Shown: positions 1-10,774, counted from the stretch's first letter. The stretch is DNA of 64,000 nucleotides from Elephas maximus indicus (GCF_024166365.1 NC_064839.1:34918378-34982377), one strand, 5' to 3'. Numbers and translations are program-made. Notes: generated from the sequence alone by a model not told the origin.

Positions 1-2
1 GC

Positions 3-641
3 AATAACTATGGTATAGATTTCAACCACAGCTCATCTCTTACTCAAGATGAAAGCACTCTCACTCAAGTGAAATCCTATCATTGTAATGACTGTGGGGA
101 AGATTTCAGTCACTTTACAGACTTTACTGACCATCAGAGGATCCATACTGGAGAGAACCCCTATGATTGTGAGCAGGCCTTTAGTCAACAACCTACTTCT
201 CAACCAGGAGAGAAACCCTATCAATGTAACGTTTGTGGGAAAGCTTTCAAAAGGAGTACAAGTTTCATAGAGCATCACAGAATTCATACAGGAGAGAAAC
301 CCTATGAATGTAATGAATGTGGAGAAGCCTTCAGTCGGCGCTCATCGCTTACTCAGCATGAGAGAACCCACACTGGAGAGAAACCCTATGAATGTATTGA
401 CTGTGGGAAAGCCTTCAGTCAAAGTTCATCCCTTATTCAGCATGAGAGAACTCATACTGGAGAGAAACCCTATGAATGTAATGAATGTGGGCGAGCCTTC
501 CGAAAAAAGACCAACCTGCACGATCATCAGAGAATTCATACTGGAGAAAAGCCCTATGTTTGTAAGGAATGTGGGAAAAACTTCAGTCGAAGCTCAGCTC
601 TGACTAAGCATCAGAGAATTCATGCTAGAAATAAACTCTAG
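3..641 (+). CDS. ZFP90: KRAB-type C2H2 zinc-finger protein, C-terminal end of last exon (probably ZFP90); 5' part lies outside the window
   Basis: The frame is open from the window edge and ends in TAG at 639-641, so this is the 3' coding end of a longer last exon and no start codon should be assigned here. It encodes six intact C2H2 fingers of the CX2CX12HX3H type, at 78-146, 219-287, 303-371, 387-455, 471-539 and 555-623. They are joined by TGEKPY-type linkers, as in DNA-binding zinc-finger repressors. Between fingers 1 and 2 sits a shortened remnant (162-206) that keeps only one cysteine and no histidine pair. The protein ends a few residues after the last finger (ARNKL). Naming it ZFP90 rests on my memory of the human C-terminus and on the downstream CDH3 gene, its neighbour on human 16q. 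The KRAB domain would lie upstream and cannot be seen. The known role of the family is nuclear sequence-specific transcriptional repression. The finger array is certain; the gene name is less so. Confidence 0.82.
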   Translation, partial: NNYGIDFNHSSSLTQDESTLTQVKSYHCNDCGEDFSHFTDFTDHQRIHTGENPYDCEQAFSQQPTSQPGEKPYQCNVCGKAFKRSTSFIEHHRIHTGEKPYECNECGEAFSRRSSLTQHERTHTGEKPYECIDCGKAFSQSSSLIQHERTHTGEKPYECNECGRAFRKKTNLHDHQRIHTGEKPYVCKECGKNFSRSSALTKHQRIHARNKL

Positions 642-1010
642 GAACCCTGAAATTAAGGAATGGGCAGAAACATTTGGCTGAAATACTTTCCTAATTCAGT
701 ATGAGAGCGTTCTTACTGGAGAGAAAACTTAAGAATGTAATGAGTTATGTGTGTATTTCTATGTTGTGTGTGAAGAAAACTGTATGCCAGTAGACAATGT
801 TCGTTTTTTAATAAAAGTCACATTCTCAGATTTGATTACAGATTTTTGTAAAAACAACTACAGACATATAACCAGTTAGAAATGATATGCCTATATATTG
901 GACATTATACAGTTTTTGAGTATATGTATGCAGGAGATTGCCAATTCTCGACAGCTTAGCTTGTAGCCCTAACTGTTTACAGCCCTTTTATAAATAAAAT
1001 TCCTGCAGCA
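642..1010 (+). other. ZFP90: ZFP90 3' untranslated region with two poly(A) signals
   Basis: The AT-rich sequence after the stop codon carries AATAAA at 810-815 and again at 993-998. Either could end the transcript. Bases 662-735 look like a decayed extra finger: they resemble finger-coding sequence (a CAGTATGAGAG run, then GGAGAGAAAACTTAAG with an in-frame stop). Confidence 0.6.
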
Positions 1011-2830
1011 ATGACCAAAACTCATTTTTAAAACTGACAACTGCAGCTCTTTGACAAAATTCACCTGGGAAACCAATTCCACCTTCAGGAATTCACCATT
1101 CAAGGAATTAGATCAACTAGTCCAATCACTTCCTTGTACAGATGAAGAAACTGAAAACCAAAGATGTGAAGTGGTTTGCACAGTGTGATACAGCTTATAA
1201 TGGCAAAGCTGGGTGGAGAATGCAGCCTTCCTGGATCTTTGGTCTCATGGCCTTGCTGCTGAAAAGGTATTTTGGAATTCAGAGTGCTCTAAAGTAAATT
1301 TTAAAATAAACCAGATACATAAACATTTAATGAGCACCCATGGGTTGGACACTTTGTGGATTAGTAAAAGGTAGCAAGACTTAAGCAAATTTGTTTAAGG
1401 CAACTTGTTGGAAACCTGTAAACCAAAATGGTAGCAGAGACCGTGGACTGTTGAACTACTGGTGACTCCTTTCCTTTTCCCCAACTATCATAATTATACT
1501 TTCAGCTAACATATGTCAGTTTCATAAAATTTTTGTGCTTTTCATGACTCACTGCCATGGGAAACCACTGCCCCAAGCTTTCTATGTCATATTGAGAAAA
1601 CAAAGCTAAGGGAAGAGAGAATTTTTTTCCCAAGTTAATTTTATTTTGGGAAAGTATAAGCCCAGTTACCTGCTGCCATAAATTTTACCTTTGACTCAGT
1701 TTGGAAAAACAGAAGGTATTGGTTAACATTGTGTGCCAAGGATATTACACCATAAAGAAATCAACTTTTTTCAGTCCATGGTGCTTTTCTATCAGGAAAG
1801 CAGTAGTAAAGCTTTAGTGACTCACCCTGGGCCTTAATGTCCCCTAACATCTCCCATGGGTCATCCTAAAGAAATTTCTAGAACCTTTGGTGATTCATTG
1901 GCATCAACAGCACAGACAGATTTGGAAGCAGCTATGGATGTTGATCTCTTTTACACAAGAATCGCTCCTCCCTAAGATAAGCAAATTTTCACAGCACTGA
2001 TGATGAATCATGGGGAGGGGTGACATGGGTGGCATTGATATAAACCTTTCCTACTGGATTTTTTGCATGCCAGGTAGTGGAATCCTTGACTCTTCTCTCA
2101 TACTGGACAGTATGAAGCAGTTCCCAAGCATTCTTCATTCTTGTTAGGGAAGATGTGCTTGGGGACTAGAATGTGGGACGTCTAGCCCAATGAGTCTGCT
2201 GCCTGTGAAGCATGGCAGATCTGCCTTCCAAGACATTAACCACTCAGAAAACTTTGTTTATGATGCTCTGTGTTTAGTGCACACATGATGCCAAGTCCAT
2301 GTTTGTGTTGTCTGATAGTTTGACTATGGGTAGTTCTACAGAGATCCTTCCCTGCTGATTAACTAGATTATGTGTTAGGAACTCACTTCGCTGCAGACTG
2401 GGGATTCCCATAGTGGACTACTTTCAGGAATGTCATGAATTGTAACCAGTTGAATGTTGCCCTGCTGTTACGGAAGTTCGTAAAGACCTAGTCCCAGAAG
2501 ACCCAAAGGAGACCACTGGTTTATGTATGGAGCCCGACCTAGATCCAACCAATCTGAGCCTCATTACATCTTCATTGGCAGGGAGGGAGCCCAGGATGTA
2601 TGTGTGGCTGATTGAGCAAAGGACTGTCCTAGTCCCAGCAACCATGAACTTATGAACACCCAGCTTTCTAGGGCCATGTGAAATGTGTCCTTGTAACATC
2701 ATTGTATTCTCTCAATAAATAGCCTTCTTAGTTGAATGGGAGTCAGTTTGTCTTTTTCAATTTTCAGAACTTGGCTAAGATTAAAGAATGGCGCGACAAG
2801 GAGGAGGGATTAACTGCTAAACTCTTCACA
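1011..2830. other. Intergenic sequence, or distal ZFP90 3'UTR, with no recognised gene
   Basis: I see no coding sequence here. About 1080-1260 resembles a MIR fragment. A further AATAAA at 2714-2719 could serve as a distal poly(A) signal. The remainder is unassigned. Confidence 0.4.
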
Positions 2831-2837
2831 GCCAGGT

Positions 2838-2950
2838 GAGTTAATAGCTCCCATTTGTTATATGCTTACTACCTGAACCACATTTTGCTAAGTGCTTTAC
2901 ATAGCATTGTCTCATTTATTTCTTGCAGCATCCCTGTTACGGGTGTTGTG
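2838..2950 (+). repeat. MIR SINE, left half
   Basis: This has the pattern typical of MIR: a phrase on loss of size and place, then AAGTGCTTTACATAGCATTGTCTCATTTATT. A second MIR-like piece, the 'cttgcacaa...aacccagaactccaaggacagcgcttaacc' half, is at about 3415-3500. The two may be one split element. Confidence 0.6.
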
Positions 2951-2959
2951 GTAGCTCTT

Positions 2960-3640
2960 GTCTCTCTGCCTGGCCAGCGTTTTTCTCCCTCTTCCTCTTT
3001 TCTTGTAACAATCCCTGCTTCACTGACTTCAGGAGCACAATTCAGGATGTCACCCAGGCTCAATGATAGTACTGGGGGCAGGTATGTTGGGCCAATCGGA
3101 CTCTGTTTGCCAGAATTTTTCCAAAATAGAGCTGGCAGGGAAACTTTTTTATTTTGGGGTTGGTAGGCTGGGTAGATGAAGGCCTAGAGCTGCCAGAACC
3201 TGATTCCTTACCAGAGATAAGAGGTTTATTGTAGTAGGAGAGAATGAGGTGCTCTTACTTCTAATTCCTGAGGTCTTGCTCTTTCTTGGGTTCAGTGAGC
3301 TCCCCACTGTCATTCCAACTATTTCCCTATTTGGCCTAAGCTAATTTGTGTTTCTGTTGCTTGCATTGGAGAGACATGATACATGTTTTGTAATAGGTTG
3401 GAGGTGGAGACCAGAGGTAAAGTACCTTGCACAAAGTAGTACCCAAACAGCACATTCAAGCTTCAAACCCAGAACTCCAAGGACAGCGCTTAACCTAACT
3501 CTGATATCTCCAGAGCTGCATGTAATGCAGTGTTGTTGGAGGGGGTGAGCAGATGAAGGGATATGGTGACAGGTTAGGTTGAAGACCAAGCAGAGACAAA
3601 ATGACAAAGGGCTTTGGAGTATTTTTCCAAACTATTTGAG
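2960..3640. other. Intergenic, no gene seen
   Basis: Apart from the MIR-like piece near 3415-3500 I recognise nothing. The small open frames on both strands have no family resemblance. Confidence 0.4.
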
Positions 3641-3644
3641 TAAA

Positions 3645-3915
3645 TTGTCATTGTTATAGTTGCTGTCGAGTCACCTCTGATAGTGACTTTGTGTATAACA
3701 CAACAAAATGTTGCCTGGTCTGTGCCATTTTCATAATCATTGATATTTTGGATCATCTTACAGCACTATATTGGACAATATTTCTGTTTTGATCCATAAG
3801 GTTTTTTTTAGCTAATTTTCATAAACAGATTGCCAGGCCTTTTATTCTAGTCTTAGCCTGGAAGTTCCACTGAAACCTGTCCACCATGAGTGACCTGCTG
3901 GTATTTGAAATATAT
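3645..3915 (-). mobile_element. Short RTE-derived composite element, diverged
   Basis: Read on the - strand, it begins with a segment also seen at about 16570-16720 (tatttcaaataccagcagg, then a block matching the cagtggagcttccagactaagac region). It ends with the 3' tail of the RTE LINE (aaaatggcacagaccagg through to a gactcgacagcaac-like end). No reverse transcriptase lies between, so it is a short internally deleted or composite copy. Divergence suggests it is old. Confidence 0.6.
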
Positions 3916-4605
3916 ATACATATTATATGGAGCATGGCTTCCAACATAAGAGCAACCACAGTGCCACAAACTGACAGATAGGTGGTGCTTCTTTAAATTA
4001 AATGCCCTAAATTCACCCACAAGCCTCCCACCTTTATATATCAGCTGTTTACATTTGTTCATGCTGTAAATAAAATCTTTTAGCATTCTTAAAAACTTTG
4101 CCATAAATGTTTTCAACATTGCCACACAGTCTCATGATTTTATAAGTCCCTTGATGTTGGGACATCAATTTGACTTATTTTTGGTATTGATTTTGATAAT
4201 AGTGACAATGGATACCTTTATCTTTTTAAGCACCACACCTTTTTTTTCCCTACTAAATATTTTCTTAAAATATCCAAGATGGGATTGCTGGGTCAGCATG
4301 TATAGGGCAGTATAAAGCCGATGATGTGAGACTCATAAAAGAATAAGCTTAATACAACAGTGCAGAACTAACAGTCTCAAAATTGCGAGAGGAGAAAGCC
4401 AGCTTCCCACTTCCCCCCATGATGCTGGGTGTTTCGGGAAGAGAGCCAGAGGGCAGGCATTATATCCATCCAGCGTCCAGCACAGCTCTGCCAGCATGGG
4501 TAGGTAAAATACTTCTTTGGTTATTAAACCTAGTGATATAGGGATGCTCAGTTCTTAATAGCTGCGGTGGGCTTTCATAAATACTGAACTAGTTAATTCT
4601 TACTC
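3916..4605. other. Intergenic, no gene seen
   Basis: This AT-rich stretch contains no recognised repeat or coding frame. Confidence 0.35.
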
Positions 4606-4609
4606 ATTT

Positions 4610-4880
4610 GTTAAAACGCATATGTTGCTTCAGGGAAAGTTTCACTGATTCCCCTACTTCGTTTAGATTGGTCTCCCTCTTAAATTTTCATGGATTATAT
4701 TTAATACCCTTCATGTTACTAACCACAATTTTTATTTGTGATTATTTGGTTTTTTGTTTCCTTCACTATATTGTGAGCTTTAGGAAGGCAGGGTCCACAT
4801 CTGTTTGGCTAGCTTTTTTGTCCCCTGCTTATCACAATGCCAGGTATACAGTAGGTGCTCAATGTAGTGTTACTCAGTGA
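4610..4880 (+). repeat. L2 LINE 3' end
   Basis: It has the characteristic L2 terminus: ttgtgagctttaggaaggcagggtccacatctg, then cccctgcttatcacaatgccagg, then acagtaggtgctcaatg. The piece before it matches the L2 'tgcctcaggaaagtcttcc' region loosely. Confidence 0.65.
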
Positions 4881-4889
4881 GCAGTTGAG

Positions 4890-5660
4890 TGGAAATTTGT
4901 CAACAAAGAAGACTGGTTTACAAGTGAAAATATGCTCAATCTTGAAGTTGGAAAATTGCAAACAAAAACAATGAGAAACTATTTCATACCCATTTAGGCT
5001 GGCAAAAATTAAGAAGACTGGCAGGGGGAAATGAGAACTCCCTGCCCGCCAATTTAAATTTTTGCTTATTGTTTCTTTGTAAGTATGTGGGGTCTTTTTT
5101 TTTACTTGTGCATTAGGTGAAAGTTTACAGAGCAAATTAGTTTCTCATTAAACAGTTAGTACACAAATTGTTTTGTGACATTGGTTGCCAACCCCACGAT
5201 GTGTCAGCACTCTCCCTTTCTCTGCCCCAGATTCCATTTGTCCAGTTTTCCTGTTCCTTCCTGCTTTCTCATTTTTGCTTTTGGGCTGGTGTGTCCGTTA
5301 GTCTCCTATGCATGAATTGAACTACGAAGCACATTCCTCATGTGTGTTATTGTTGGGGGAAATGAGAACTCATACGCTGCTGATGAGAGGGTAAATAAAT
5401 AAAATCATTTTGGAGAGTAACTCGGCAATGTCCAGTAAAATTGAAGCTCAGCAAAGCTCATGACCCAGCAATTCCAGTTGTAGATATATACACCAGACTA
5501 CAAATTCTCCCTGTGAGCCCGAAGAGATGTTGCACAGGATATTCATTGCAGCAATATTTGAAATATTAAAGTGGACACCATAGAAATGCCTGTTAGTAAG
5601 TGAATGGTTTAATAAATTGTGACATGCTGATCATTTAATACAATACAGTGCTTAAATTTT
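4890..5660 (+). repeat. Old L1 3'-region fragment, interrupted by a younger L1
   Basis: Bases 4920-5040 and 5355-5660 read continuously as L1 ORF2-end/3'UTR sequence (lattice phrases such as gacccagcaattccag, atatatacaccag and attcattgcagcaatatt). The break is the L1 insertion at 5041-5354. Confidence 0.65.
5041..5354 (-). mobile_element. 5'-truncated afrotherian L1 3' end, with 17-bp target-site duplication and 54 extra bases
   Basis: A 17-bp perfect direct repeat (gggggaaatgagaactc) flanks the insert at 5024-5040 and 5355-5371. The L1 3' end (ttaggtgaaagtttacagag, reverse sense) starts after a T9 run at 5095-5103. Between that run and the duplication lie 54 bases of non-L1 sequence (5041-5094). 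The same L1 3' end recurs at 29.5 kb and 60.8 kb. Confidence 0.7.
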
Positions 5661-5820
5661 AATATCTATATCCCCAGCACAGAAATTACTTAGATATTTA
5701 ATGAAGGATTGAACTGTATTTACATGTATTAACAAAGCTAAAATATTGAAAATAAAGTTGCAGAGCGATATAGTGTAGTATAGTATAACTTCTAGAACAG
5801 TTTTTTAAACATATATATAT
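5661..5820. other. Intergenic AT-rich sequence
   Basis: No feature is recognised. Confidence 0.3.
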
Positions 5821-5821
5821 T

Positions 5822-6332
5822 GCCTTAGATATCTAGTACTGCTGTAGCAGAAACACCACAAGTGGATGGCTTTAACAAATAGAAATTTATTCTCTAAGTT
5901 TAGGAGGCGAGAAATCTGAATTTAGGGTGCCAACTATAGGGGAAGGATTTTTTTTCTCTGTCAGGTCTGGGGGAAGGTTCTTGTTTTCTAACATCTGTAA
6001 GCCCTGTGTTCCTTGGAGATCTCCATGCACCTTGGCATCAGTCTTCCCCTGGATCTAGGAGGTTCTTAATGCAGGGACACACTTCGCTCCCAGCTCTCCT
6101 TTCTTGATGGTAGGTCCTTCCTCTCTGCTTGCTTCTCTCTCCTTTTATCTCTTGTAAGATAAAAGATGTAACTGAAGCAAGGCTAGTGGCATAAGGTACA
6201 TTCCACCCTAATCCTGCCTCATTAACATCACAGTTTAGGATTTGCAACCTCTCACAAAATGGAGGACACATAATACTGGGAATCATAGCCTAGCTAAGTT
6301 GACACATTTTGGGGGGACACAACTCAATCCAT
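5822..6332 (+). repeat. Old interspersed repeat, copy 1 of 3 (family not named)
   Basis: It starts ctagtactgctgtagcagaaac and ends ttggggggacacaactcaatcc. The same ends occur at 6482-6925 and, inverted, at 28728-29305. No coding region is seen, so it is probably a non-autonomous or LTR-like dispersed element. Confidence 0.6.
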
Positions 6333-6334
6333 TT

Positions 6335-6374
<40 letters not shown>

Positions 6375-6378
6375 TATA
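6335..6378. repeat. (TA)n(CA)n microsatellite
   Basis: About ten TA units run directly into about ten CA units. Confidence 0.95.
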
Positions 6379-6481
6379 CGTGAATGATGCATAATGAGTA
6401 AAAGTAAAAATGTATTAAAATGTTAATTTCATAACTTCAGAGTGGTGGTTACCTCTGGGGGGTAGAGTGGAGGGAGGATGG

Positions 6482-6925
6482 TGTCTTAGTCACCTAGTGC
6501 TGCTATAATAGAAATACCCCAGATGGGTGGCTTTAACAAATGAATTTATTTTCTTAGAGTTTAGGAGGCTGAAAGTCTGAATTCAGGGCACCAGCTCCTG
6601 AGGAAGGCTTTCTCTGTCAGCTCTGGGGGAAGGTCTTTTTTCTTGGTAATCTTCATTTCCTTGGCATCTATCTTCCCCCATCTCTGCTAGTTCACTTGCT
6701 TGCTTAATATCTTATATTTCAAAAGAGATTGCCTTAAAACATACCCAACGCTCTACTGTCCCATTAAAGTAACAAAGAAAACTCATTCCCAAATGGGATT
6801 ATAACCACAGGTATAGGGTCGCTATGAGTGAGAATCGACTCGACGGCAACAGGTTTGGTTTTATGGTCTATAAGGGTTAGAATTTACAACATATTTTGGA
6901 GAGACACAATTCCATCCATAACAGG
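6482..6925 (+). repeat. Old interspersed repeat, copy 2 of 3, with an AfroSINE tail inside
   Basis: It begins cttagtcacctagtgctgc and ends gagacacaattccatccataac, matching copy 1. It is interrupted at 6812-6863 by a SINE tail. Confidence 0.6.
6812..6863 (+). mobile_element. AfroSINE, 3' tail only
   Basis: Only the last ~50 bases remain: tatagggtcgctatgagtg, then gaatcgactcgacggcaac, then a T/G-rich end. The tRNA-like head is absent. Confidence 0.75.
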
Positions 6926-7860
6926 CACCAAGAGAATGGAGATATTTGGGGCACCTAAGAGGAGAGCTTGGTGTCTACATCCCGGGTGAAAACACAGACC
7001 CACTTTGGGGCACTACCCAGAGTTCTTGGAAGAGCCTGATGCATCCTTTGAAGTGTGTGTATGTTGTGTTGGGGCTGGGAAGGGAGACTTCAACATAGAC
7101 TGGTGGCCAGTACACTCTGGGTGTTTCTGAAGGGTGTGTGTGCATGTTGCTGGAGTAGCCACTAGCAACAGAGTGAGAAGCCCTCTGAGAGTCCCCATTT
7201 GTGTTGTGCCTGGGAAGAAAAGACTAGGCATTGGAACTCTGCTGCCTATTTTCAGTGCCTTCAGAGAGCACAAGATAGGATTTCACTGGTTCTGTGATAC
7301 GGTGATCATACGAACTGGGACCCTGAGAATGAAGGGGGACCTAACCATGTGGGGGACCAGGACTGTCCTGGCAAACCATGATGTATGGTCACCCTGTGCC
7401 TTGAGCTGGGAGAAAGGAAGAGACAGAGGACAGGCAAGAGCCATAGGGCTGTATCCCAGTGGCTACTCGATGAAGCTAGGGCATTACCACCTGGAGAGGC
7501 GAGGGCTGAGTGGGGCCAAAGGTGAAACTAGGATGCCCTGCTGTGAATTAACACAGGGGGCTGAAGTGAATCTGCACGGAGACCATAGACAGTTGGGCAT
7601 TCCCTCATGCGGCAGTCGTTCCATCCTCAAGCAGAACAGGACTAACCAGATTCAAACTGGGTACCTGCTTGCTCTGTCCTGCCTCATTTGCTACCACTGC
7701 CTCTCTCCTCCTCTCTGCTTCCCAGTGGCCCAACCCACTGGAGGAGGTGGGTGGGCTCTAGTATAAGGTATGAGTTTGAAGTTTTGAACTGGGTTGGATT
7801 GTTTTAATAACCAAAATTGTATTTGCCGAGGTTGGAGGATTTGACAGCATGGTGGGGTTG
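6926..7860. other. Intergenic, no supported gene
   Basis: An open frame of 210 codons at 7134-7766 (+) shows no motif, signal peptide or family resemblance. The part near 7300-7400 looks like an old dispersed repeat (ggtcaccctg end). I treat the stretch as noncoding. Confidence 0.5.
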
Positions 7861-7862
7861 AA

Positions 7863-8430
7863 GTTGTTAGGTGCCCTGGAGTTGTTTCTGATTCATAGTG
7901 ACCCTGTGTACAACAGAATGAAGCACTGCCCGGTCCTGCACCATCCTCACAATTGCTATGCTTGAGCCCATCATTGCAGCCACTGTGTCAATCCATGTTG
8001 TTGAAGGTCTTCCTCTGTTTCCCTGATCTTCTACCAAGCATGATGTCTTTCTTCAGGGACTGGTCCCTCCTGATAACATGTCAAAGTATGTGAGACAAAG
8101 TCTCACCATCCTCATTTCTAAGGAGCATTCGGGCTGTACTTCTTCCAAGACATATATGTTCGTTCTTCTGGCAGTTCATAGTATATTCAATATTCTTTGC
8201 AAACATCATAATTCAAAGGCATTAGTTCTTCTTTGGTGTTCCTTATTCATTACCCAGCTTTTGCATGCATGTAAGGCTACTGAAAACACCATGGCTTGAG
8301 TCAAGTGCACCTTAGTCCTCAAAGTGACATATTTGCTTTTTAACACTTTAAAGAGGTCTTTTGCAGCAGATGTCAAGAAATCAAATGTCATTCGATTTCT
8401 TGACAGCTGCGTCCATGGGTTGAGGGTGTT
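7863..8430 (-). mobile_element. RTE LINE, 5'-truncated 3' end (C-terminal reverse-transcriptase region)
   Basis: It is collinear with the better copy at 39310-40655, carrying the 'AKDLFKVLKSK' and 'NKE...AFEL' region followed by the RTE 3' tail at 7863. Frameshifts and stops are present. Near its 5' end (8371-8405) a local inverted repeat replaces the normal sequence. An AfroSINE lies just beyond it. Confidence 0.85.
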
Positions 8431-8443
8431 TTTAATGATGACA

Positions 8444-8616
8444 CCAAACCAAAAAAACCAAACCTAGTGCCATCGAGTCAATTCCGACTCATAGCGACCC
8501 TATAGGACAGAGGAGAACTGCCCCATAGAGTTTCCAAGAAGCGCCTGGCGGATTCAAACTGCCGACCTCTCTGTTAGCAGCCCTAGCATTTAACCACTAT
8601 GCCACCCAGGTTTCCA
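8444..8616 (-). mobile_element. AfroSINE, short form
   Basis: The full order is present in reverse: A-rich end, RTE-like tail (gtcaattccgactcatagcg), body, B-box region (gattcaaactgcc) and head (accactatgccacccagg). Confidence 0.92.
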
Positions 8617-8813
8617 CCACCCAGGTTAGGAAGGTTTATACCACTAAATTTAGAATTAATCATAGAAGACCTGGGTGTCTTTGAAAGAGGGGTCCAACGG
8701 AAACCCACCCGTGTTCCCTGCGCCCCCCAACCCAAACCCTCCACATTTCATGAGCCGTGGATGGGGAGTGGGATTCCGTCAAGTGTGCATACCTGGCGGG
8801 CACGAAGGAGCCG

Positions 8814-8855
8814 TCCCCGGAGCGCCCTCCCCGGAGCGCCCTCCCCGGAGCGCTT
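8814..8855. repeat. 14-bp tandem repeat, three units, inside the CpG-rich block
   Basis: The unit tccccggagcgccc occurs at 8814-8827 and 8828-8841, and with two changes at 8842-8855. Confidence 0.95.
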
Positions 8856-8889
8856 TCGGACAGGTGTTATTGACGTCTACCTCGGCAAG

Positions 8890-8908
8890 ACTACATTCCC
8901 CAGAAGCC
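8890..8908 (+). promoter_or_regulatory. ZNF143 (STAF)-type binding motif
   Basis: The sequence actacattccccagaagcc is close to the known ACTACAnTTCCCAGAAnGC promoter element. It lies in the orphan CpG-rich block, where such motifs usually sit near a transcription start. Confidence 0.65.
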
Positions 8909-9330
8909 TTAGCGGTGGACACACTTCCGTCTCTGAGTGGTCCTTGTTCAGTCGAGGTCGTAGGCACCTGTGAGCCGCAAACCTAACTAAGGTGCCTTGC
9001 GCCCTTAGTCGGTATTGACGTTGGCGTGTGCGCCGCCTTGAGTTTTCGTTTCTTCTCTGAGCGGCGCAGAGAGTGGCTGCGCGCGGGCGTCTCCTGATCT
9101 CTTCACAGCTCCGTGTCCCGTGGCGGATGCCCGACCGGACACCGCAGGCCAATCGTCCTCTCCCCCACCTTGCCTCGTGGTGGAATACTCCACCCCTACC
9201 TGAGGCTAGGATCCCTTTCCACCCTGCGCTTCCTGCTCCGGCCCTAGTCTCCCGGGGGCGCTTCCTGGGAAGGGGGTGTGATGGCCTTCCTGTGGTCCGG
9301 TAGGGTAGTCATGGACTCTGGCGCCGACCT

Positions 9331-9917
9331 CCTTCCATTCTCCTATCATGTGATCTAATTGTCGACAAAATGGGGATAAATTGAACTGTATGAATGAAAT
9401 CGTCCAGGTAATTTGAGAAACTACAGGTCACCGTGTTGCCCCCTGAGGAGGCCCAAGTTTCTGGTCCCCTGAGACAGGGCCATAAAAGAGCCCAGACACC
9501 ATCCATCTCCTCTCTGCTCCCTTCCTCAGGACAGGCATGGTCCTGTGCAGACAAGCTCAGGGGAGAATAATGAAGTGGTTACACTTAAGTAATGGTGCTC
9601 TAGGTAATTATGCCTAACCCTTACTTAGACTAAGAAGCTGGGTGAAATGTAGAAAAGAGAAAAGTATTCTTAAAAGCATCAAAGAACTAACAGTAGTGTA
9701 AGAAATCAGGGACCAGACTCTAGGAGAAACAACCCACTACCACAAAATTATAATCCCAGCAGCAAAGCTGCTTTTGCCTAAGGCGTTTGCTGATGGAAAG
9801 CTATGTCTTGAAACCCAGCTCTGAAGTTGATGGACAGGCAGGATAATGGGGACAAATGTGAAAGTGCTGAAAGCTAAGAGCCTGAAAAATCACCCCATAT
9901 CTGGAGTCCAAAGAAAT
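9331..9917. other. Intergenic, no gene seen
   Basis: No recognised repeat or coding region. Confidence 0.35.
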
Positions 9918-9919
9918 CA

Positions 9920-10070
9920 AGCCCGTCGCCATCCAGTCCATTCCGACTAATAGCGACCCTAAAGGAGAGAGCAGACCTGCCCCATAGGGTTTCCAAGGAG
10001 TGCCTGGTGGATTCGAATTGCTGTTTAATTAGCAGCCATAGCTCTTAACCACTAGCCATCAGGGCTTCCA
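9920..10070 (-). mobile_element. AfroSINE, short form, diverged
   Basis: The tail (cattccgactaatagcgacc), body (ccccatagggtttccaagg) and head (cttaaccactagccatcagg) are all present. There is a small internal deletion in the anticodon-arm region. Confidence 0.88.
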
Positions 10071-10690
10071 TATTTGGAGCAAGACTCGAAAAAAAGACAC
10101 CCTCAGAAAAATGTTGACAGGGCAGTATACAAGCCCTGGCATAGACATGTTTTCCCAATTCAGGTCACCTTAGAGGTTTAGGGAGCCTCAGCCTTGAACC
10201 CTATTTACGTGGACCAGACTAATGATGTGCCCAGGGGCCTGGCAGAAGCAAAATAAAATGATTCTCAGAGAAACGTATCTCAGAGTGAATCGCAAGATTC
10301 TGTTCATTAGGAGTAGAAATTTTTAATGTTTAAACAGCTACCCTTTTTCTGAATTTGTCTGGAGAATGGCAGCACCCTCATTTACTCTTCTTCAAAGTAA
10401 ATGTTCAGCCAGGCCTTAAATTAGGGCTTGTCAGTGTGTCACTTCTGCTGGTGGGATGCGGTGAAAATGTTTATATTCAGTTAAACTGCCTCTCCTCTCC
10501 ACCCCCAGAAGTGATCAGTTGGTCACATTTTCTTTTCTTTTTTTTTTTTTTTTTACTGATCTCAAACCATTCCATTCTTCTCTGTGAGCATCTTAGTTTC
10601 AGGATCACATTTTTGTAAACAGATTTTCTGCTTTTGCATTTTTTCATTTTTCATTTTAATAGCAATGTTTTGTTTTCTTTCTTTCTCTCT
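10071..10690. other. Intergenic, with a poly(T) tract near 10538-10554
   Basis: No gene seen. The long T run with flanking T-rich sequence may be a retroelement tail. Confidence 0.35.
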
Positions 10691-10745
10691 TTTGCATGCT
10701 CAGGTTCCTGCACCTAGTAGATGCTTAATAAACATTTATAAATGG
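10691..10745 (+). repeat. L2 LINE terminal fragment
   Basis: It ends with the L2-type phrase cacctagtagatgcttaataaacattta. Confidence 0.5.
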
Positions 10746-10774
10746 AACAAGCAGACAATTCCAAGGCTCCTCAG

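Larger units (their letters stand above)
8700..9330. promoter_or_regulatory. Orphan CpG-island-like promoter with no recognised gene
   Basis: CpG density rises sharply here (for example ggcggatgcccgaccggac and gcgcgcgggcgtctcc) against CpG-poor flanks. It carries a ZNF143/SBS-like motif at 8890-8908, TGACGT half-sites (tattgacgtctacc near 8868 and tattgacgttggcg near 9013) and no TATA box. It lies about 8.3 kb past the zinc-finger stop codon and 40 kb before CDH3. Open frames here show no recognisable protein. It could start a noncoding transcript or an unrecognised exon; direction cannot be told. Confidence 0.6.

Noticed and set aside
88..603. Alternative + strand frames inside the zinc-finger exon
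   Set aside because: They are frame shadows of the repeated finger codons; only the frame from base 3 shows C2H2 spacing.
7134..7766. 210-codon open frame on the + strand
   Set aside because: No domain, signal peptide or recognisable family; composition looks like read-through of old repeat and unique sequence.
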